Below are positions 33,288 through 43,497 of a stretch of 43,616 nucleotides of DNA, piece by piece. The stretch is taken from contig JAAYPN010000032.1 of NCBI GenBank assembly GCA_012519775.1, positions 1-43,616 on the forward strand, read 5' to 3'. The stretch's first letter is position 1. Each line of letters opens with the position of its first letter. Made by a program: the position numbers and the translations under genes. This DNA comes from Aeromonadales bacterium (lineage in GTDB: Bacteria > Pseudomonadota > Gammaproteobacteria > Enterobacterales > Succinivibrionaceae). Under the pieces are notes generated by a model that was given only the letters and a program-made list of their open reading frames with translations, did not search any database and was not told where the DNA came from.

Positions 33288-34805
33288 TCAGTTTTTAGAA
33301 TCATCAACAAACTCAAGCTCATTTACTGCCTGAGTACTGTCAATAATCGCACCCTTATCATGGCTTAGCTCTTTTCTAGCCTTAGTATCAAAGCTGCTGA
33401 TTAGATTCTGCAGATTGCCTTTACCTGTATATAAACGCCCCTGCAATGTATCTAAATTCTCGTTTAATTTTGATTTAGCTGAATTTACAGCATCAAATGC
33501 CTTGGTAATATTCTCGAATTTGTCGTAAATCTTCTGGGCGGCATCAGCAAGATGGCGCATTTTCTCTGACTGCTCAGCTAAAATCCATAGATTTGAAACT
33601 ACACGTAGTGCAGGCAGAATTGATGATGGGGATACAAGATAAACTCTGTTTTGCACAGCATAATCATATAAAGTTGCATCATAATTGATGGCATCCATAA
33701 GAGCGCTGTCAATTGGTACAAACATGAATACAAATGAAGGGCTGTTCAGTGACTGATAGCTAGAGTAATCCTTTTTTATCAGCTCTTTGATATGTGATCT
33801 TATAGATTCAATATGAGCTTTCATGGCAGCCTTCTTATCATCTTCAGACTCTGCGTTAATGTAGTTTGTAAAAGCTGAGAGTGAGCATTTTGCATCTACA
33901 ATAATATTGTGGTTATCAGGAAGCTTGATTACAGCATCAGGACGGCCTTTTTCATTTAATGCTCTGTCACCTGCAACCTCACGCTCATACTCAATACCGT
34001 TCTGTAAACCTGAGGCATCAAGTACTCGCTCAAGCTGCAGCTCCCCCCACATACCCTGAGATTTACCGCCAGAGCGAAGGGCCTTAGCAAGCTCTTCAGC
34101 CTGTTTTGACAGGGTAGAGTGAGATTCTTCAAGTAACTTAATTTCTTTTGTTAGAGCGCCCTGTCTTTCAGCATTGTTCTCTTGAGCTTTGGCAATATGG
34201 TTTTTAAGCTTTTCAAGCTCTTCTTTTAGAGGATTTACAACTAAAGTCATCTGCTCTTTAGAGTTTTTAGAAAGATCTTCAGTACCTGCTTTGACAAGAT
34301 TATTGCCCATAAGCTTTAACTGCTCTTGTAACTCCTTGTAGGAGGTGTCAAAGAGTTTCTGCTTTTCATCCTGTGCCTTTTCAAAGCTCTCAAGCTGGTG
34401 ATTTAAAAGTTCCTTTTTAGCATCAAGCTGAGTTTTTAATGATGAGTTATCCTGTGAAAGAGCTACAATCTTCTGCTCGTCTGCCGCATTCTTCTCCTGA
34501 AGAGCACTAAGCTCACGGCTAAGTCTGCTCACATCATTGCTAAGAGAGTAGTTTTCTGAGTTGAGCTTTGTAAGCTCATTGCGGTTAATATTCAGTGTTT
34601 CATTTAACTCGTTGATTTGAAGCTGATTTTCGTCAATGGTATACTGCGCATTTTCTAAATTGGTCCTGCTTGCAATCAGCTCTTCCTTGTCTTTTGCGCT
34701 CTGCTCTAAGGTAATTAAAAGTTTTCTTCCAAGTGCAATCAGAAGAACAAGTAAAATTCCTGAGAAAACTAGGATGGTGTAATCAATATAATTTAAATTA
34801 TCCAT
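33288..34805 (-). CDS. rmuC: DNA recombination protein RmuC
   Basis: N-terminal TM, long coiled coil, RmuC core (SQGMWGELQLERVLDASGL, RPDAVIKLPDNHNIIVDAKCSLSAF). Confidence 0.93.
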   Translation of the reverse strand: MDNLNYIDYTILVFSGILLVLLIALGRKLLITLEQSAKDKEELIASRTNLENAQYTIDENQLQINELNETLNINRNELTKLNSENYSLSNDVSRLSRELSALQEKNAADEQKIVALSQDNSSLKTQLDAKKELLNHQLESFEKAQDEKQKLFDTSYKELQEQLKLMGNNLVKAGTEDLSKNSKEQMTLVVNPLKEELEKLKNHIAKAQENNAERQGALTKEIKLLEESHSTLSKQAEELAKALRSGGKSQGMWGELQLERVLDASGLQNGIEYEREVAGDRALNEKGRPDAVIKLPDNHNIIVDAKCSLSAFTNYINAESEDDKKAAMKAHIESIRSHIKELIKKDYSSYQSLNSPSFVFMFVPIDSALMDAINYDATLYDYAVQNRVYLVSPSSILPALRVVSNLWILAEQSEKMRHLADAAQKIYDKFENITKAFDAVNSAKSKLNENLDTLQGRLYTGKGNLQNLISSFDTKARKELSHDKGAIIDSTQAVNELEFVDDSKN

Positions 34806-34996
34806 TAAAATTCCTATATAAATAAAAACTATTCACTAGTAATTATAAAAGCTTTATTTTTAGTTTCAAGACTAATGATTATTTTTTTTATCAATATATT
34901 ACAAAGTGACAGAAACTGTTTTTGAAAGCAGAGAATAAAATGAAATAAATCCAATCTTATGGAGTAATTATAAGCGGATTTTAGAATAGGAAGGAG

Positions 34997-35022
34997 CACT
35001 ACCTGCAATTTTGCAGGTAGTG
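34997..35022 (-). terminator. Hairpin after ppk1
   Basis: CACTACCTGCAA-tt-TTGCAGGTAGTG just after the ppk1 stop; weak U-tract. Confidence 0.6.
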
Positions 35023-35031
35023 TTGTGAGAA

Positions 35032-37122
35032 TTATTCTTTAGATGCCTCAAGCTCTTTGGCGATTTTAGCCTCTTCTTGAACTAGGAACTCATGAATATC
35101 GATTTGTGATCTTATCTGCTTGTCACCTTCCTGAGCCTGAACATAAACGTTCTTCTGCTCAGCATCGATGATACGAGCCTTGCGGTTATCGTTTTCCTGA
35201 AGCTTGATGATGCCCTTGATACGTTTCTGTAAATCAGCATCTAGAACTCTTGCACCCACCTCAATACGTAAATCAAGGTTACGTTTCATCCAGTCAGCTG
35301 ATGAGATGAATAGCTCCTCGTCACCGCCGTTGTTGAAGATCATTACACGAGGGTGCTCTAGGAATCTGTCAACGATTGAGGTGATATAGATATTCTCTGA
35401 TAAGCCCTCAACACCAGGTTTTAAAGAACACATGCCACGTACAATACCGCGGATCTTAACGCCTGCCTGCGATGCCTCATAAAGTTTTTTAATAAGAGGA
35501 ATATCAACTAAAGCGTTAACCTTAAAGCTAATTGATGCATACTGACCCTGCTTTGCAAAATCAATCTCTCTGTCAATCATGAACTTGATGCGATCACGAG
35601 AGTTTAGAGGAGAAACTAACAGGTTCTCAAAAGTAGGTCTTGTGTATGGGTATTCAATGAAGCTGAATACATCATCAACTTCCTTTGTAATCTTCTCATT
35701 TGCGGTAAATAAGGCAAAGTCAGTGTAAATCTTTGCTGTCTTCTCATTGAAGTTACCGGTACCCACATGAGCGTAGCGGACCACCTTGTCATCCTCATGA
35801 CGGGTGATAAGACATAGCTTTGAGTGGATCTTAAGTGTTGGCAGACCAAAGAGAACCTTTACACCTGCCTGAGTCAGACGTGAAGCCCACTTAACGTTGT
35901 TAGCCTCATCGAATCTTGCAGTAAGCTCAACTACTACAGTTACGCTTTTACCGTTATTAGCTGCGTGAATTAGAGAGTTAATAACACGGCTGTTGCTTGC
36001 AACACGATAAATATTGATCTTGATTGATGAAACTTTAGGATCGTATGATGCGTAGCGTAAAAACTCTGTGAAGTAATCAAATGAGTAGTATGGATAGTAG
36101 AGTAATACATCCTTTTTGGAGATAGCTTCAAATGGAGTTTTTGCTGTTTCAAACTGTACAGATTTAATCTCGGATAAAGCATGGTTATCCATGTCATATG
36201 AACCAATACTTGGGAATGATAGGAAATCCTTGAAGTTGTGGTAACGGTTACCTGCCATCATAGAGTCGATAGCACTCATCTTCAGCTCTTTTGCCATGAA
36301 ACGTACCATGTTTTCAGGCATCTGTGCATCATATGAGAAACGTACAGGCATAGCGTTTAGACGCTGTTTTAAAGCCTCTGACATATTCTCAAGAACTGAT
36401 CTGTCGATGTTACCTAACAAATCATATTCAGCATCGCGGTTCATCTTGATGGAGTAGGCTTCAATTCTGTCGTAGCTGAACACGCTACGGAAGATCTGAT
36501 CCATTCCCACTCTGATAACATCATCTAAGAACATGAAGGTAACCTTATTATCCTCAGATGGCATTCTGATAAAACGAGGAAGCTTATCTGTTGGGATCTC
36601 GATTAGTGCATGATGAACTTCATTCTTGTCGGCCAAATTAACTAAAAGATAGGTAAATTCATCTTTTAAGAATGAAACAAGATCTGTGTCTGCATCGATG
36701 ATTACAGGATTGATGTGCTTGATTACATGATGCTTGAAATAGGTGGTAACCCACTCTTGCTGCTCTTTGGTGATTGAGTCCTGATCACGCATAAAGATGT
36801 TGTGGTCAGCAAGCTCTACTAGTAACTGTTTATAGATTCTGTTTAGGGTACGCTGATACTTGTTTGCTTCAGCCTGTACCGTTCTTAAAAGGTTAACAGC
36901 TTCTTCATTCTGGCCTTGAGCCTTATTGATGATAACCTGTCTTTTTAGTTCGGCAACTCTAACCTTAAAGAACTCATCAAGGTTGCTTGAGTAGATGCCT
37001 AGGAATCTGACACGCTCAATTAAAGGAACTGAAGGATCAGCCGCCTCCTGCAGAACTCTTGCATTGAATGAAAGCCAGGATAATTCTTTTGGAATGATAT
37101 TGTTATCAGCTAGATCTACCAT
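35032..37122 (-). CDS. ppk1: Polyphosphate kinase 1
   Basis: ELSWLSFNARVLQEAADPSVPLIERVRFLGIYSSNLDEFF, YPYYSFD, HSKLCLITR, AHVGTGNFNEKTAKIYTDFALFT. Confidence 0.97.
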   Translation of the reverse strand: MVDLADNNIIPKELSWLSFNARVLQEAADPSVPLIERVRFLGIYSSNLDEFFKVRVAELKRQVIINKAQGQNEEAVNLLRTVQAEANKYQRTLNRIYKQLLVELADHNIFMRDQDSITKEQQEWVTTYFKHHVIKHINPVIIDADTDLVSFLKDEFTYLLVNLADKNEVHHALIEIPTDKLPRFIRMPSEDNKVTFMFLDDVIRVGMDQIFRSVFSYDRIEAYSIKMNRDAEYDLLGNIDRSVLENMSEALKQRLNAMPVRFSYDAQMPENMVRFMAKELKMSAIDSMMAGNRYHNFKDFLSFPSIGSYDMDNHALSEIKSVQFETAKTPFEAISKKDVLLYYPYYSFDYFTEFLRYASYDPKVSSIKINIYRVASNSRVINSLIHAANNGKSVTVVVELTARFDEANNVKWASRLTQAGVKVLFGLPTLKIHSKLCLITRHEDDKVVRYAHVGTGNFNEKTAKIYTDFALFTANEKITKEVDDVFSFIEYPYTRPTFENLLVSPLNSRDRIKFMIDREIDFAKQGQYASISFKVNALVDIPLIKKLYEASQAGVKIRGIVRGMCSLKPGVEGLSENIYITSIVDRFLEHPRVMIFNNGGDEELFISSADWMKRNLDLRIEVGARVLDADLQKRIKGIIKLQENDNRKARIIDAEQKNVYVQAQEGDKQIRSQIDIHEFLVQEEAKIAKELEASKE

Positions 37123-37321
37123 ATGTGCCTCAGCAATTGCTTATATACTTATATCTATGATAAAGATGTTTTCTTATCTAATTATTATAAATTAATTGTG
37201 TAAATTTAACTTTTTGCGAATGTTAAATTTATGTAAAGTCTATTGTTAATATAAATTAACTTTGAAAAAGTGCACGCAAAATAAGTCAGTTTCTTGATAA
37301 AGTTAGCTCAAGAAGAGAGTT

Positions 37322-38011
37322 TTATCTGTTTTCCTGGGACAATTTATCAAAAACGTTCAAAAATACAGCATTATCGTTTAAATACTGCTCAGCAGAGGTA
37401 TTGCCAAGCTTAGCTGCCTCTGTAAGAAGCTCTGCACCTGTTTTAAGGGTTTTCTCATTCTTAACAAAGATACTGCCAAGAATGTAATAGCCCTGAGAAA
37501 GTCCTGACATATTAAGTATACGAAGTTGCCAGTAGGAGGCTTCCTTTATATTGTCGTTCGCATAAAAATGCTGTGCGATTCTGGCTGCGACTCGTCCTCT
37601 GGTAATAAAATTGCCTCTGTATTCCATGTGGTTTGATGAAATTGCCTTTTGCAGGCAGTTATCATAGCCAATTGAGAGATCACGAGTCTGAAACTGATAT
37701 AAAAGATTAGGATCAGTAAGCCGGTTCTGTTCAAACTCCAAAGAAGATTGTGTGCTCTCTTTAGGTCTGTCGTTTTTCCCAAGACTTGACTGATAAATCC
37801 TTACAATCTCATCTAGTGAATCAAAGTTACCTAAAATACATTCTTTTGTTTTTGATTGGAAAAGATTCTGCTGACTGTTTAATGCTGTGTCGGGGACAGA
37901 TTCCTTTTCTGGAAGGGCAATTTTTTCTTCGGTTTCATCTTCAAAGGTACAGCCGCATATCAGGCATGATGATAAAAACAATGCAGTAATATGTGGCAGT
38001 ACCTTTTTCAT
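37322..38011 (-). CDS. Predicted lipoprotein with Sel1-like repeat flavour
   Basis: MKKVLPHITALFLSSCLICGC lipobox; ASYWQLRILNMSGLSQGYYILGSIF and GAELLTEAAKLGNTSAEQYL resemble Sel1/TPR helices. Start at 38011 preferred over 38083. Confidence 0.65.
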   Translation of the reverse strand: MKKVLPHITALFLSSCLICGCTFEDETEEKIALPEKESVPDTALNSQQNLFQSKTKECILGNFDSLDEIVRIYQSSLGKNDRPKESTQSSLEFEQNRLTDPNLLYQFQTRDLSIGYDNCLQKAISSNHMEYRGNFITRGRVAARIAQHFYANDNIKEASYWQLRILNMSGLSQGYYILGSIFVKNEKTLKTGAELLTEAAKLGNTSAEQYLNDNAVFLNVFDKLSQENR

Positions 38012-38018
38012 AAAACCG

Positions 38019-38411
38019 TTATTCCTCAGGAAGATTAAAATCTGAATCCTGTGAAGAAGGAGCTGAAATGGTACCAGCATCAAAGCTTGTTGGCTTTATG
38101 TAGTCACCTGACATATCAGCAAGGTTGTCGCCTGCAAATAAAAGAACCAGGTTTTTAATTTCAGGATCATTCCAGCCTTCACGGTTGAAGTGAACATAGT
38201 ACCAGCGTGAATTGTCATAAGGATCGATAAGCATTGGAGTGCCAAGTACGAAACGTACCTGTTCTCTTGTCATGCCTCTGGTGAGCTTATTTACTAAATC
38301 CTGCTCTACATAGTTACCTTGAGTTAAAGGTGCTCTGTAGGCACATGATGTGGTAAGCAATGGTAGAGTTGATGCTAATAGTGCAATAGAAATTATTTTT
38401 TTAATTTGCAT
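38019..38411 (-). CDS. bamE: Outer membrane protein assembly factor BamE
   Basis: Lipobox LTTSC; GNYVEQDLVNKLTRGMTREQVRFVLGTPMLIDPYDNSRWYYV. Start at 38411 preferred over 38447. Confidence 0.93.
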   Translation of the reverse strand: MQIKKIISIALLASTLPLLTTSCAYRAPLTQGNYVEQDLVNKLTRGMTREQVRFVLGTPMLIDPYDNSRWYYVHFNREGWNDPEIKNLVLLFAGDNLADMSGDYIKPTSFDAGTISAPSSQDSDFNLPEE

Positions 38412-38505
38412 GATGTCTGATCCTTTGTTATTGAGCGATTGTAGCAAAAATTAGATAGTGCTTTTATAAAAAATCAATTTTTTTTTCTATTTTTTTGATT
38501 CATTA

Positions 38506-38534
38506 CTTGAAATAAATTTATGGCATCCCCATAT
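38506..38534 (+). promoter_or_regulatory. Sigma-32 heat-shock promoter upstream of grpE
   Basis: CTTGAAA-N14-CCCCATAT, near-perfect sigma-32 consensus. Confidence 0.9.
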
Positions 38535-38579
38535 ATGGATAAGCTGAATTTTTTTTGATTTATAACCTAAGAGATAAAA

Positions 38580-39293
38580 ATGCAAACTGAAGAAACTCAA
38601 ATGCAAGAGTCATTTTATAAAGCAAATGCTCAGAATGAAGATGTTACCAATGCAACTTCTCCTACGGAAACATTAAATCAGCCTGAGGCTGATGAGTGCG
38701 CTTGTGCAAATGATGAGGATCAACAAGAAGACATTGCTTTTGATGCAAAAGAAGTAATGGCAGAAAACGAGCAGCTAAAGGCTCAGTTAGAATCTGTTCA
38801 GGCACAGGCAAAAGAGGATAAGGAAAAATTAGTTCGTGCATTAGCTGAGTGTGAGAATCAAAAGAAACGCATTGAAGCTGATGTTGAGCGTGAAAGAAAG
38901 TTTGGTAACGAGAAGATTTTAAAGGCACTAATTCCAGTTGTTGATTCACTAGATTTAGCATTAAAGCACTCTGATCCAAACAACGAGGCAGCTAAGCCTA
39001 CTATTGAAGGTGTTCAGAATACAGTAACACTTTTAGTAAAAGAGCTTGGTAATTTCGGTATACAGGGTATCGATCCTAAAGGAGAGCTTTTCGATCCTAA
39101 CCTTCATCAGGCCATTTCAATGGTGCCATCTCCATTTGTTGAGGCTAACCACGTTATGGATGTTATGCAGAAAGGTTACGTTTTAAACGGCCGAGTAGTA
39201 CGTCCTGCAATGGTTATCGTATCAAGCGGAGCACCAGCTCAAAGCACTGATACACAAGAAAATAAAGAAAATTCAATAAATATTGAAGCTTAG
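38580..39293 (+). CDS. grpE: Nucleotide exchange factor GrpE
   Basis: Acidic N-terminus, long helix (RALAECENQKKRIEADVERERKFG), NPNLHQAISMVPS-type C-terminal core, upstream of dnaK. Confidence 0.95.
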   Translation: MQTEETQMQESFYKANAQNEDVTNATSPTETLNQPEADECACANDEDQQEDIAFDAKEVMAENEQLKAQLESVQAQAKEDKEKLVRALAECENQKKRIEADVERERKFGNEKILKALIPVVDSLDLALKHSDPNNEAAKPTIEGVQNTVTLLVKELGNFGIQGIDPKGELFDPNLHQAISMVPSPFVEANHVMDVMQKGYVLNGRVVRPAMVIVSSGAPAQSTDTQENKENSINIEA

Positions 39294-39294
39294 T

Positions 39295-39323
39295 CTTGAA
39301 AAATGAAAAGCTAAGCTCCATTT
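39295..39323 (+). promoter_or_regulatory. Sigma-32 heat-shock promoter upstream of dnaK
   Basis: CTTGAAA-N14-CTCCATTT right after the grpE stop. Confidence 0.75.
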
Positions 39324-39397
39324 AGTAATACAGATAAGATTTAAAAAGTTGCAGCATTAAAAACTGCGATGAAAAGATTTTAAGAGGAACTTTAAAA

Positions 39398-41320
39398 ATG
39401 GGCAAGATTATTGGTATTGACTTAGGTACTACAAACTCATGCGTTGCAGTATTAGATGGTGACAAGGTTCGTGTTCTAGAGAACTCAGAAGGTCGTCGTA
39501 CAACTCCATCTATTGTTGCATACACAAAAGAGGGTGAGATTATTGTTGGTGATGCAGCAAAGCGTCAGGCAGTAACCAATCCAAAGAACACTTTATTTGC
39601 AATTAAGCGTTTAATCGGTCGTCGTTATGAGGACGCTGAGGTACAACGCGACGTTGGTATCATGCCATTTAAGATCACCAAGGCAGACAACGGTGATGCA
39701 TGGGTTGAGGTTGATGACAAGAAGTTAGCACCTCCACAGATTTCAGCTGAAGTTTTAAAGAAGATGAAGAAGACTGCTGAAGATATCCTAGGTGAGGAAG
39801 TAACAGAAGCTGTTATTACCTGCCCTGCATACTTCAACGATTCACAGCGTCAGGCAACTAAAGATGCTGGCCGTATCGCAGGCTTAAACGTAAAACGTAT
39901 CATCAACGAGCCTACTGCAGCTGCTATTGCTTACGGTGAGGACAAAGCTAAGGGCGAGCAGAAGATTGCTGTTTACGACTTGGGTGGTGGTACCTTCGAT
40001 ATTTCTATTATTGATATTGACGAGTTAGACGGTGAGAAGACCTTCGAAGTATTAGCAACCAACGGTGATACTCACTTAGGTGGTGAGGATTTCGATAACC
40101 GTATCGTTGACTACTTAATCGATGAGTTCAAGGCTGAGCAGGGTGTCGATTTACGTGCTGATTCATTAGCTCTACAGCGTTTAAAGGATGCTGCTGAAAA
40201 GGCTAAGATTGAGTTGTCATCATCACAGCAGACTGATGTAAACATTCCATACATCACAGCTGATGCAACAGGTCCTAAGCACTTAAATATCAAGATCACA
40301 CGTTCTAAGTTAGAGTCATTAGTTGAAGATTTAGTAAACAAGAGCTTAGATCCAGTTAAGACCGCTTTATCAGATGCAGGTCTATCTCCATCAGAGGTTA
40401 ACGATGTAATCCTAGTTGGCGGTCAGTCACGTATGCCAATGGTTCAGAAGTTAGTTGCAGATTTCTTCGGTAAAGAGCCACGTAAGGACGTAAACCTAGA
40501 CGAGGCTGTTGCAATGGGTGCAGCTTTACAAGGTGGTGTTTTAACCGGTGAGAAGAAAGACGTTCTACTATTAGATGTTACCCCACTATCATTAGGTATT
40601 GAGACCTTAGGTGGTGTTATGACAACTCTAATCGAGAAGAACACTACTATTCCTACTAAGAAGTCACAGGTATTCTCAACTGCTGAAGATAACCAGCCTG
40701 CTGTAACCATCCATGTATTGCAGGGTGAGCGTAAGAGAGCAGCTGACAACAAGTCACTAGGTCAGTTCAACCTAGAGGGTATTGAGCCACAGCCACGCGG
40801 CATGGCACAGATTGAGGTTACCTTCGATATCGATGCTGATGGTCTAATCCACGTATCAGCAAAGGATAAGAAGACCGGTAAAGAGCAGAAGATCACTATT
40901 CAGGCTTCTTCAGGTCTATCTGATGATGATATCAAGCGTATGGTTCGCGAGGCTGAAGAGCACTCAGCTGAGGATAAGAAGTTTGAAGAGTTAGCAGCAG
41001 CACGTAACAGAGCTGATGCTACATCTCACCAGGTCAAGAAGCAGTTATCAGAGTTAGGTGACAAGGTATCTGACGATGATAAGGCTAAGGTAAACAAGGC
41101 TCTAGCTGATCTTGAACTTGCAGCACGTGGGGATGACAAAGATAAGATTGAGCAGGCTGAGAAGGCAGTATTAGAGGCAGCTTCTTCATTATTACAGGCT
41201 CAACAGGCTCAGGCTCAGGCACAGCAGGCTCAGAACGCACAGCAGTCACAGAGTTCATCAAAGAAAGATGACGATGTAGTTGACGCTGAGTTCGAAGAAG
41301 TTAAAGACGACAACAAGTAA
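39398..41320 (+). CDS. dnaK: Molecular chaperone DnaK
   Basis: [46 protein letters not shown]-rich C-terminal tail ending in [13 protein letters not shown]. Confidence 0.99.
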   Translation: MGKIIGIDLGTTNSCVAVLDGDKVRVLENSEGRRTTPSIVAYTKEGEIIVGDAAKRQAVTNPKNTLFAIKRLIGRRYEDAEVQRDVGIMPFKITKADNGDAWVEVDDKKLAPPQISAEVLKKMKKTAEDILGEEVTEAVITCPAYFNDSQRQATKDAGRIAGLNVKRIINEPTAAAIAYGEDKAKGEQKIAVYDLGGGTFDISIIDIDELDGEKTFEVLATNGDTHLGGEDFDNRIVDYLIDEFKAEQGVDLRADSLALQRLKDAAEKAKIELSSSQQTDVNIPYITADATGPKHLNIKITRSKLESLVEDLVNKSLDPVKTALSDAGLSPSEVNDVILVGGQSRMPMVQKLVADFFGKEPRKDVNLDEAVAMGAALQGGVLTGEKKDVLLLDVTPLSLGIETLGGVMTTLIEKNTTIPTKKSQVFSTAEDNQPAVTIHVLQGERKRAADNKSLGQFNLEGIEPQPRGMAQIEVTFDIDADGLIHVSAKDKKTGKEQKITIQASSGLSDDDIKRMVREAEEHSAEDKKFEELAAARNRADATSHQVKKQLSELGDKVSDDDKAKVNKALADLELAARGDDKDKIEQAEKAVLEAASSLLQAQQAQAQAQQAQNAQQSQSSSKKDDDVVDAEFEEVKDDNK

Positions 41321-41352
41321 TCTTTAAAAAAAGATTAACTAACTTATAAGAA

Positions 41353-41378
41353 GGTGGGTGATTTATCACCTGCCTTTT
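41353..41378 (+). terminator. Terminator/attenuator-like hairpin between dnaK and dnaJ
   Basis: GGTGGGTGAT-tt-ATCACCTGCC (10 pairs incl. two G.U) followed by TTTT. Confidence 0.55.
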
Positions 41379-41398
41379 GTCAGTTTAAAGAGGGTATT

Positions 41399-42604
41399 AT
41401 GGCTTCTAAACGTGATTACTATGAAGTGCTAGGAATTGAAAAGGGCGCTGACGAGACAACTATCAAGCGTGCCTTCAAGCGCCTTGCAATTAAGTATCAC
41501 CCAGACAGATGTAAAGATGCAGATGCTGGTGAGAAGTTTCGTGAAATAAATGAAGCCTACCAGGTTTTATCTGACCCACAAAAGCGTGCTGCTTATGACA
41601 AGTACGGCTTTGATGGTGTAGATGGCTCACAGGCTGGTGGCGGTAATCCATTTGGCGATGGCGCAGGTTTTGGTAATTTCTCTGATGCCTTTAGCGATAT
41701 CTTTGGTGAGTTCTTCGGCGGTGGCGCAAGAAGCGCAAGACGTAAGTCTCAGGATGCTCCTGGTCGTGATATCCGCGTAAGAGTAACTTTAACTTTAGAA
41801 GAGGCTGTAAAAGGCTGCAAGAAGAAGTTCAACGTTAAGACCTTCGTAAAATGTAAGGACTGCTCTGGTACCGGTCTTGGTAAAGACGGTAAGAAGGAGA
41901 CCTGTCCTCACTGTCATGGCTCAGGACAGGTATTCATCCGTCAGGGCATGATGCAGTTTGGTCAGACATGTCCTCGCTGTCAGGGGACAGGCTACGTGGT
42001 AACAGGTGGCTGTAAGAGCTGTTCTGGTACCGGTCGTGTACAGGATACTAAGGTGGTTTCAGTTGAGATCCCAGCTGGTGTTGATACTGGCGATAAGATC
42101 AGATTACAGGGCGAGGGCGAGGCTGGCTTAAACGGCGGTCGTTCTGGCGATATCTATGCAATCATTGAGGTTAAAGAGCACAACATCTTTACCCGTGATG
42201 GCAATGATCTGTACTGTGAAGTGCCAATCAGCTTCAGTGTCGCAGCTTTAGGCGGTAAGGTTGAGGTACCAACATTAGATGGTCCTGTAATGATTATCAT
42301 AAGTCCTGAAACTCAGACCAACCGGATGATGCGTTTATCAGGTAAGGGGGTTAAGTCCTACGGCTCTTCATTCAAGGGTGACTTATACTGCAAGATTGTA
42401 GTTGAGACTCCTGTAAACCTGACCTCACATCAGAAGGATCTGCTAAAAGAGTTTGAAGCTTCTCTAAATGGTGAGGATGCCGATGCTCCAAAGGATAAAG
42501 AAGGTAAGGTAAAGGCTAATAAAAAGGCCACCGTATCCCACAAGCCAAAGGCTGAAGGCTTCATAAAAGGTGTTAAGAAGTTCTTTGAGGATTTATCCAG
42601 CTAA
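41399..42604 (+). CDS. dnaJ: Molecular chaperone DnaJ
   Basis: J-domain with HPD, G/F-rich region, four CxxCxGxG zinc motifs. Start corrected to the ATG at 41399 (MASKRDYYEVLG). Confidence 0.98.
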   Translation: MASKRDYYEVLGIEKGADETTIKRAFKRLAIKYHPDRCKDADAGEKFREINEAYQVLSDPQKRAAYDKYGFDGVDGSQAGGGNPFGDGAGFGNFSDAFSDIFGEFFGGGARSARRKSQDAPGRDIRVRVTLTLEEAVKGCKKKFNVKTFVKCKDCSGTGLGKDGKKETCPHCHGSGQVFIRQGMMQFGQTCPRCQGTGYVVTGGCKSCSGTGRVQDTKVVSVEIPAGVDTGDKIRLQGEGEAGLNGGRSGDIYAIIEVKEHNIFTRDGNDLYCEVPISFSVAALGGKVEVPTLDGPVMIIISPETQTNRMMRLSGKGVKSYGSSFKGDLYCKIVVETPVNLTSHQKDLLKEFEASLNGEDADAPKDKEGKVKANKKATVSHKPKAEGFIKGVKKFFEDLSS

Positions 42605-42722
42605 ATGACGTGACTTAACTCAAATGACGGGGGTATTTACAGGTGATGTATATCTATAAATAGTTTATAATGTCTGTTTATTTTTTATAGATTTTTGTAG
42701 ATCCTAAGTACTGGCAATATAT

Positions 42723-42751
42723 TTGAATGCCCGCTCAATATGAGGTATAGT
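42723..42751 (+). promoter_or_regulatory. Predicted sigma-70 promoter of greA / leader RNA
   Basis: TTGAAT-N17-TATAGT just upstream of the leader terminator. Confidence 0.6.
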
Positions 42752-42764
42752 TTAAACATACTGG

Positions 42765-42794
42765 CGCCTAATTAATAGTTAGGCGTTATTTTTT
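42765..42794 (+). terminator. Rho-independent terminator inside the greA 5' leader
   Basis: CGCCTAA-ttaatag-TTAGGCG-TTATTTTTT located upstream of the greA start codon (42815). Confidence 0.8.
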
Positions 42795-42814
42795 ATATTT
42801 TAAGAGGTTTTACA

Positions 42815-43300
42815 ATGGATCAGACTCCAATGACTCCACGCGGCGAAGATTTACTTCGCAAAGAGCTTCAACGTTTAAAGACAGTTGAAAGACCTCGCAT
42901 TGTAGCGGCCATTGCCGAAGCAAGAAGCCATGGCGACCTAAGCGAGAACGCCGAGTATGATGCTGCTAAAGAAGAGCAAGGCATGTGCGAGGCTAGAATT
43001 AAAGACATTGAAGGTAAACTGGCTACAGCTAACGTTATTGACGTAACCAAGCATAAGAGCCCATCTGGTAACCAAAAGGTTATCTTTGGTGCAACAGTTA
43101 CTGTTTTAGATGTTGATACAGAAAAAGAAACCACCTATAAGATTGTAGGTGAGGATGAGGCTGATATTGACGCTAATTTAATCTCTTACAAGACTCCAAT
43201 TGCAAAGGGCCTATTAGGCAAGCAGGAAGAGGACGAGATTGAGATTAAGATCCCTAAGGGAACTGTCTGCTACGAGGTAGTAAAGGTAGAATATATTTAG
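42815..43300 (+). CDS. greA: Transcription elongation factor GreA
   Basis: [43 protein letters not shown]-terminal [21 protein letters not shown]. Confidence 0.97.
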   Translation: MDQTPMTPRGEDLLRKELQRLKTVERPRIVAAIAEARSHGDLSENAEYDAAKEEQGMCEARIKDIEGKLATANVIDVTKHKSPSGNQKVIFGATVTVLDVDTEKETTYKIVGEDEADIDANLISYKTPIAKGLLGKQEEDEIEIKIPKGTVCYEVVKVEYI

Positions 43301-43323
43301 TAGAGAATACTGAATAAAAAAAG

Positions 43324-43372
43324 AACCTAGTTATGATATTGTATAAACAACGAATAACTAGGTTTTTTTTAT
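43324..43372 (+). terminator. Terminator after greA
   Basis: AACCTAGTTAT-19 nt-ATAACTAGGTT followed by TTTTTT. Confidence 0.8.
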
Positions 43373-43438
43373 AGGCTCTGTTTGTATCATCGGTTGGTAT
43401 AGTTCTTTACATCAAATTTACGAGAAAAAAATAAAAAC

Positions 43439-43473
43439 AAACAGACTGTATGACAATATTCACTAGTCTGTTT
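43439..43473 (-). terminator. Terminator for the minus-strand gene entering at the right edge
   Basis: AAACAGACT-17 nt-AGTCTGTTT; the minus strand then reads GTTTTTATTTTTTT. Confidence 0.75.
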
Positions 43474-43497
43474 GGCTAATTTCCTAAAATTAACTAA

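Noticed and set aside
41200-41260. Repetitive CAGGCTCAGGCACAGCAGGCT tract
   Set aside because: Encodes the usual Q/A-rich flexible DnaK C-terminal tail; not a CRISPR or tandem-repeat locus.
43374-43400. GGCTCTGTTTG motif after greA as a possible IS end
   Set aside because: Too short; no transposase or matching opposite end visible in the window.
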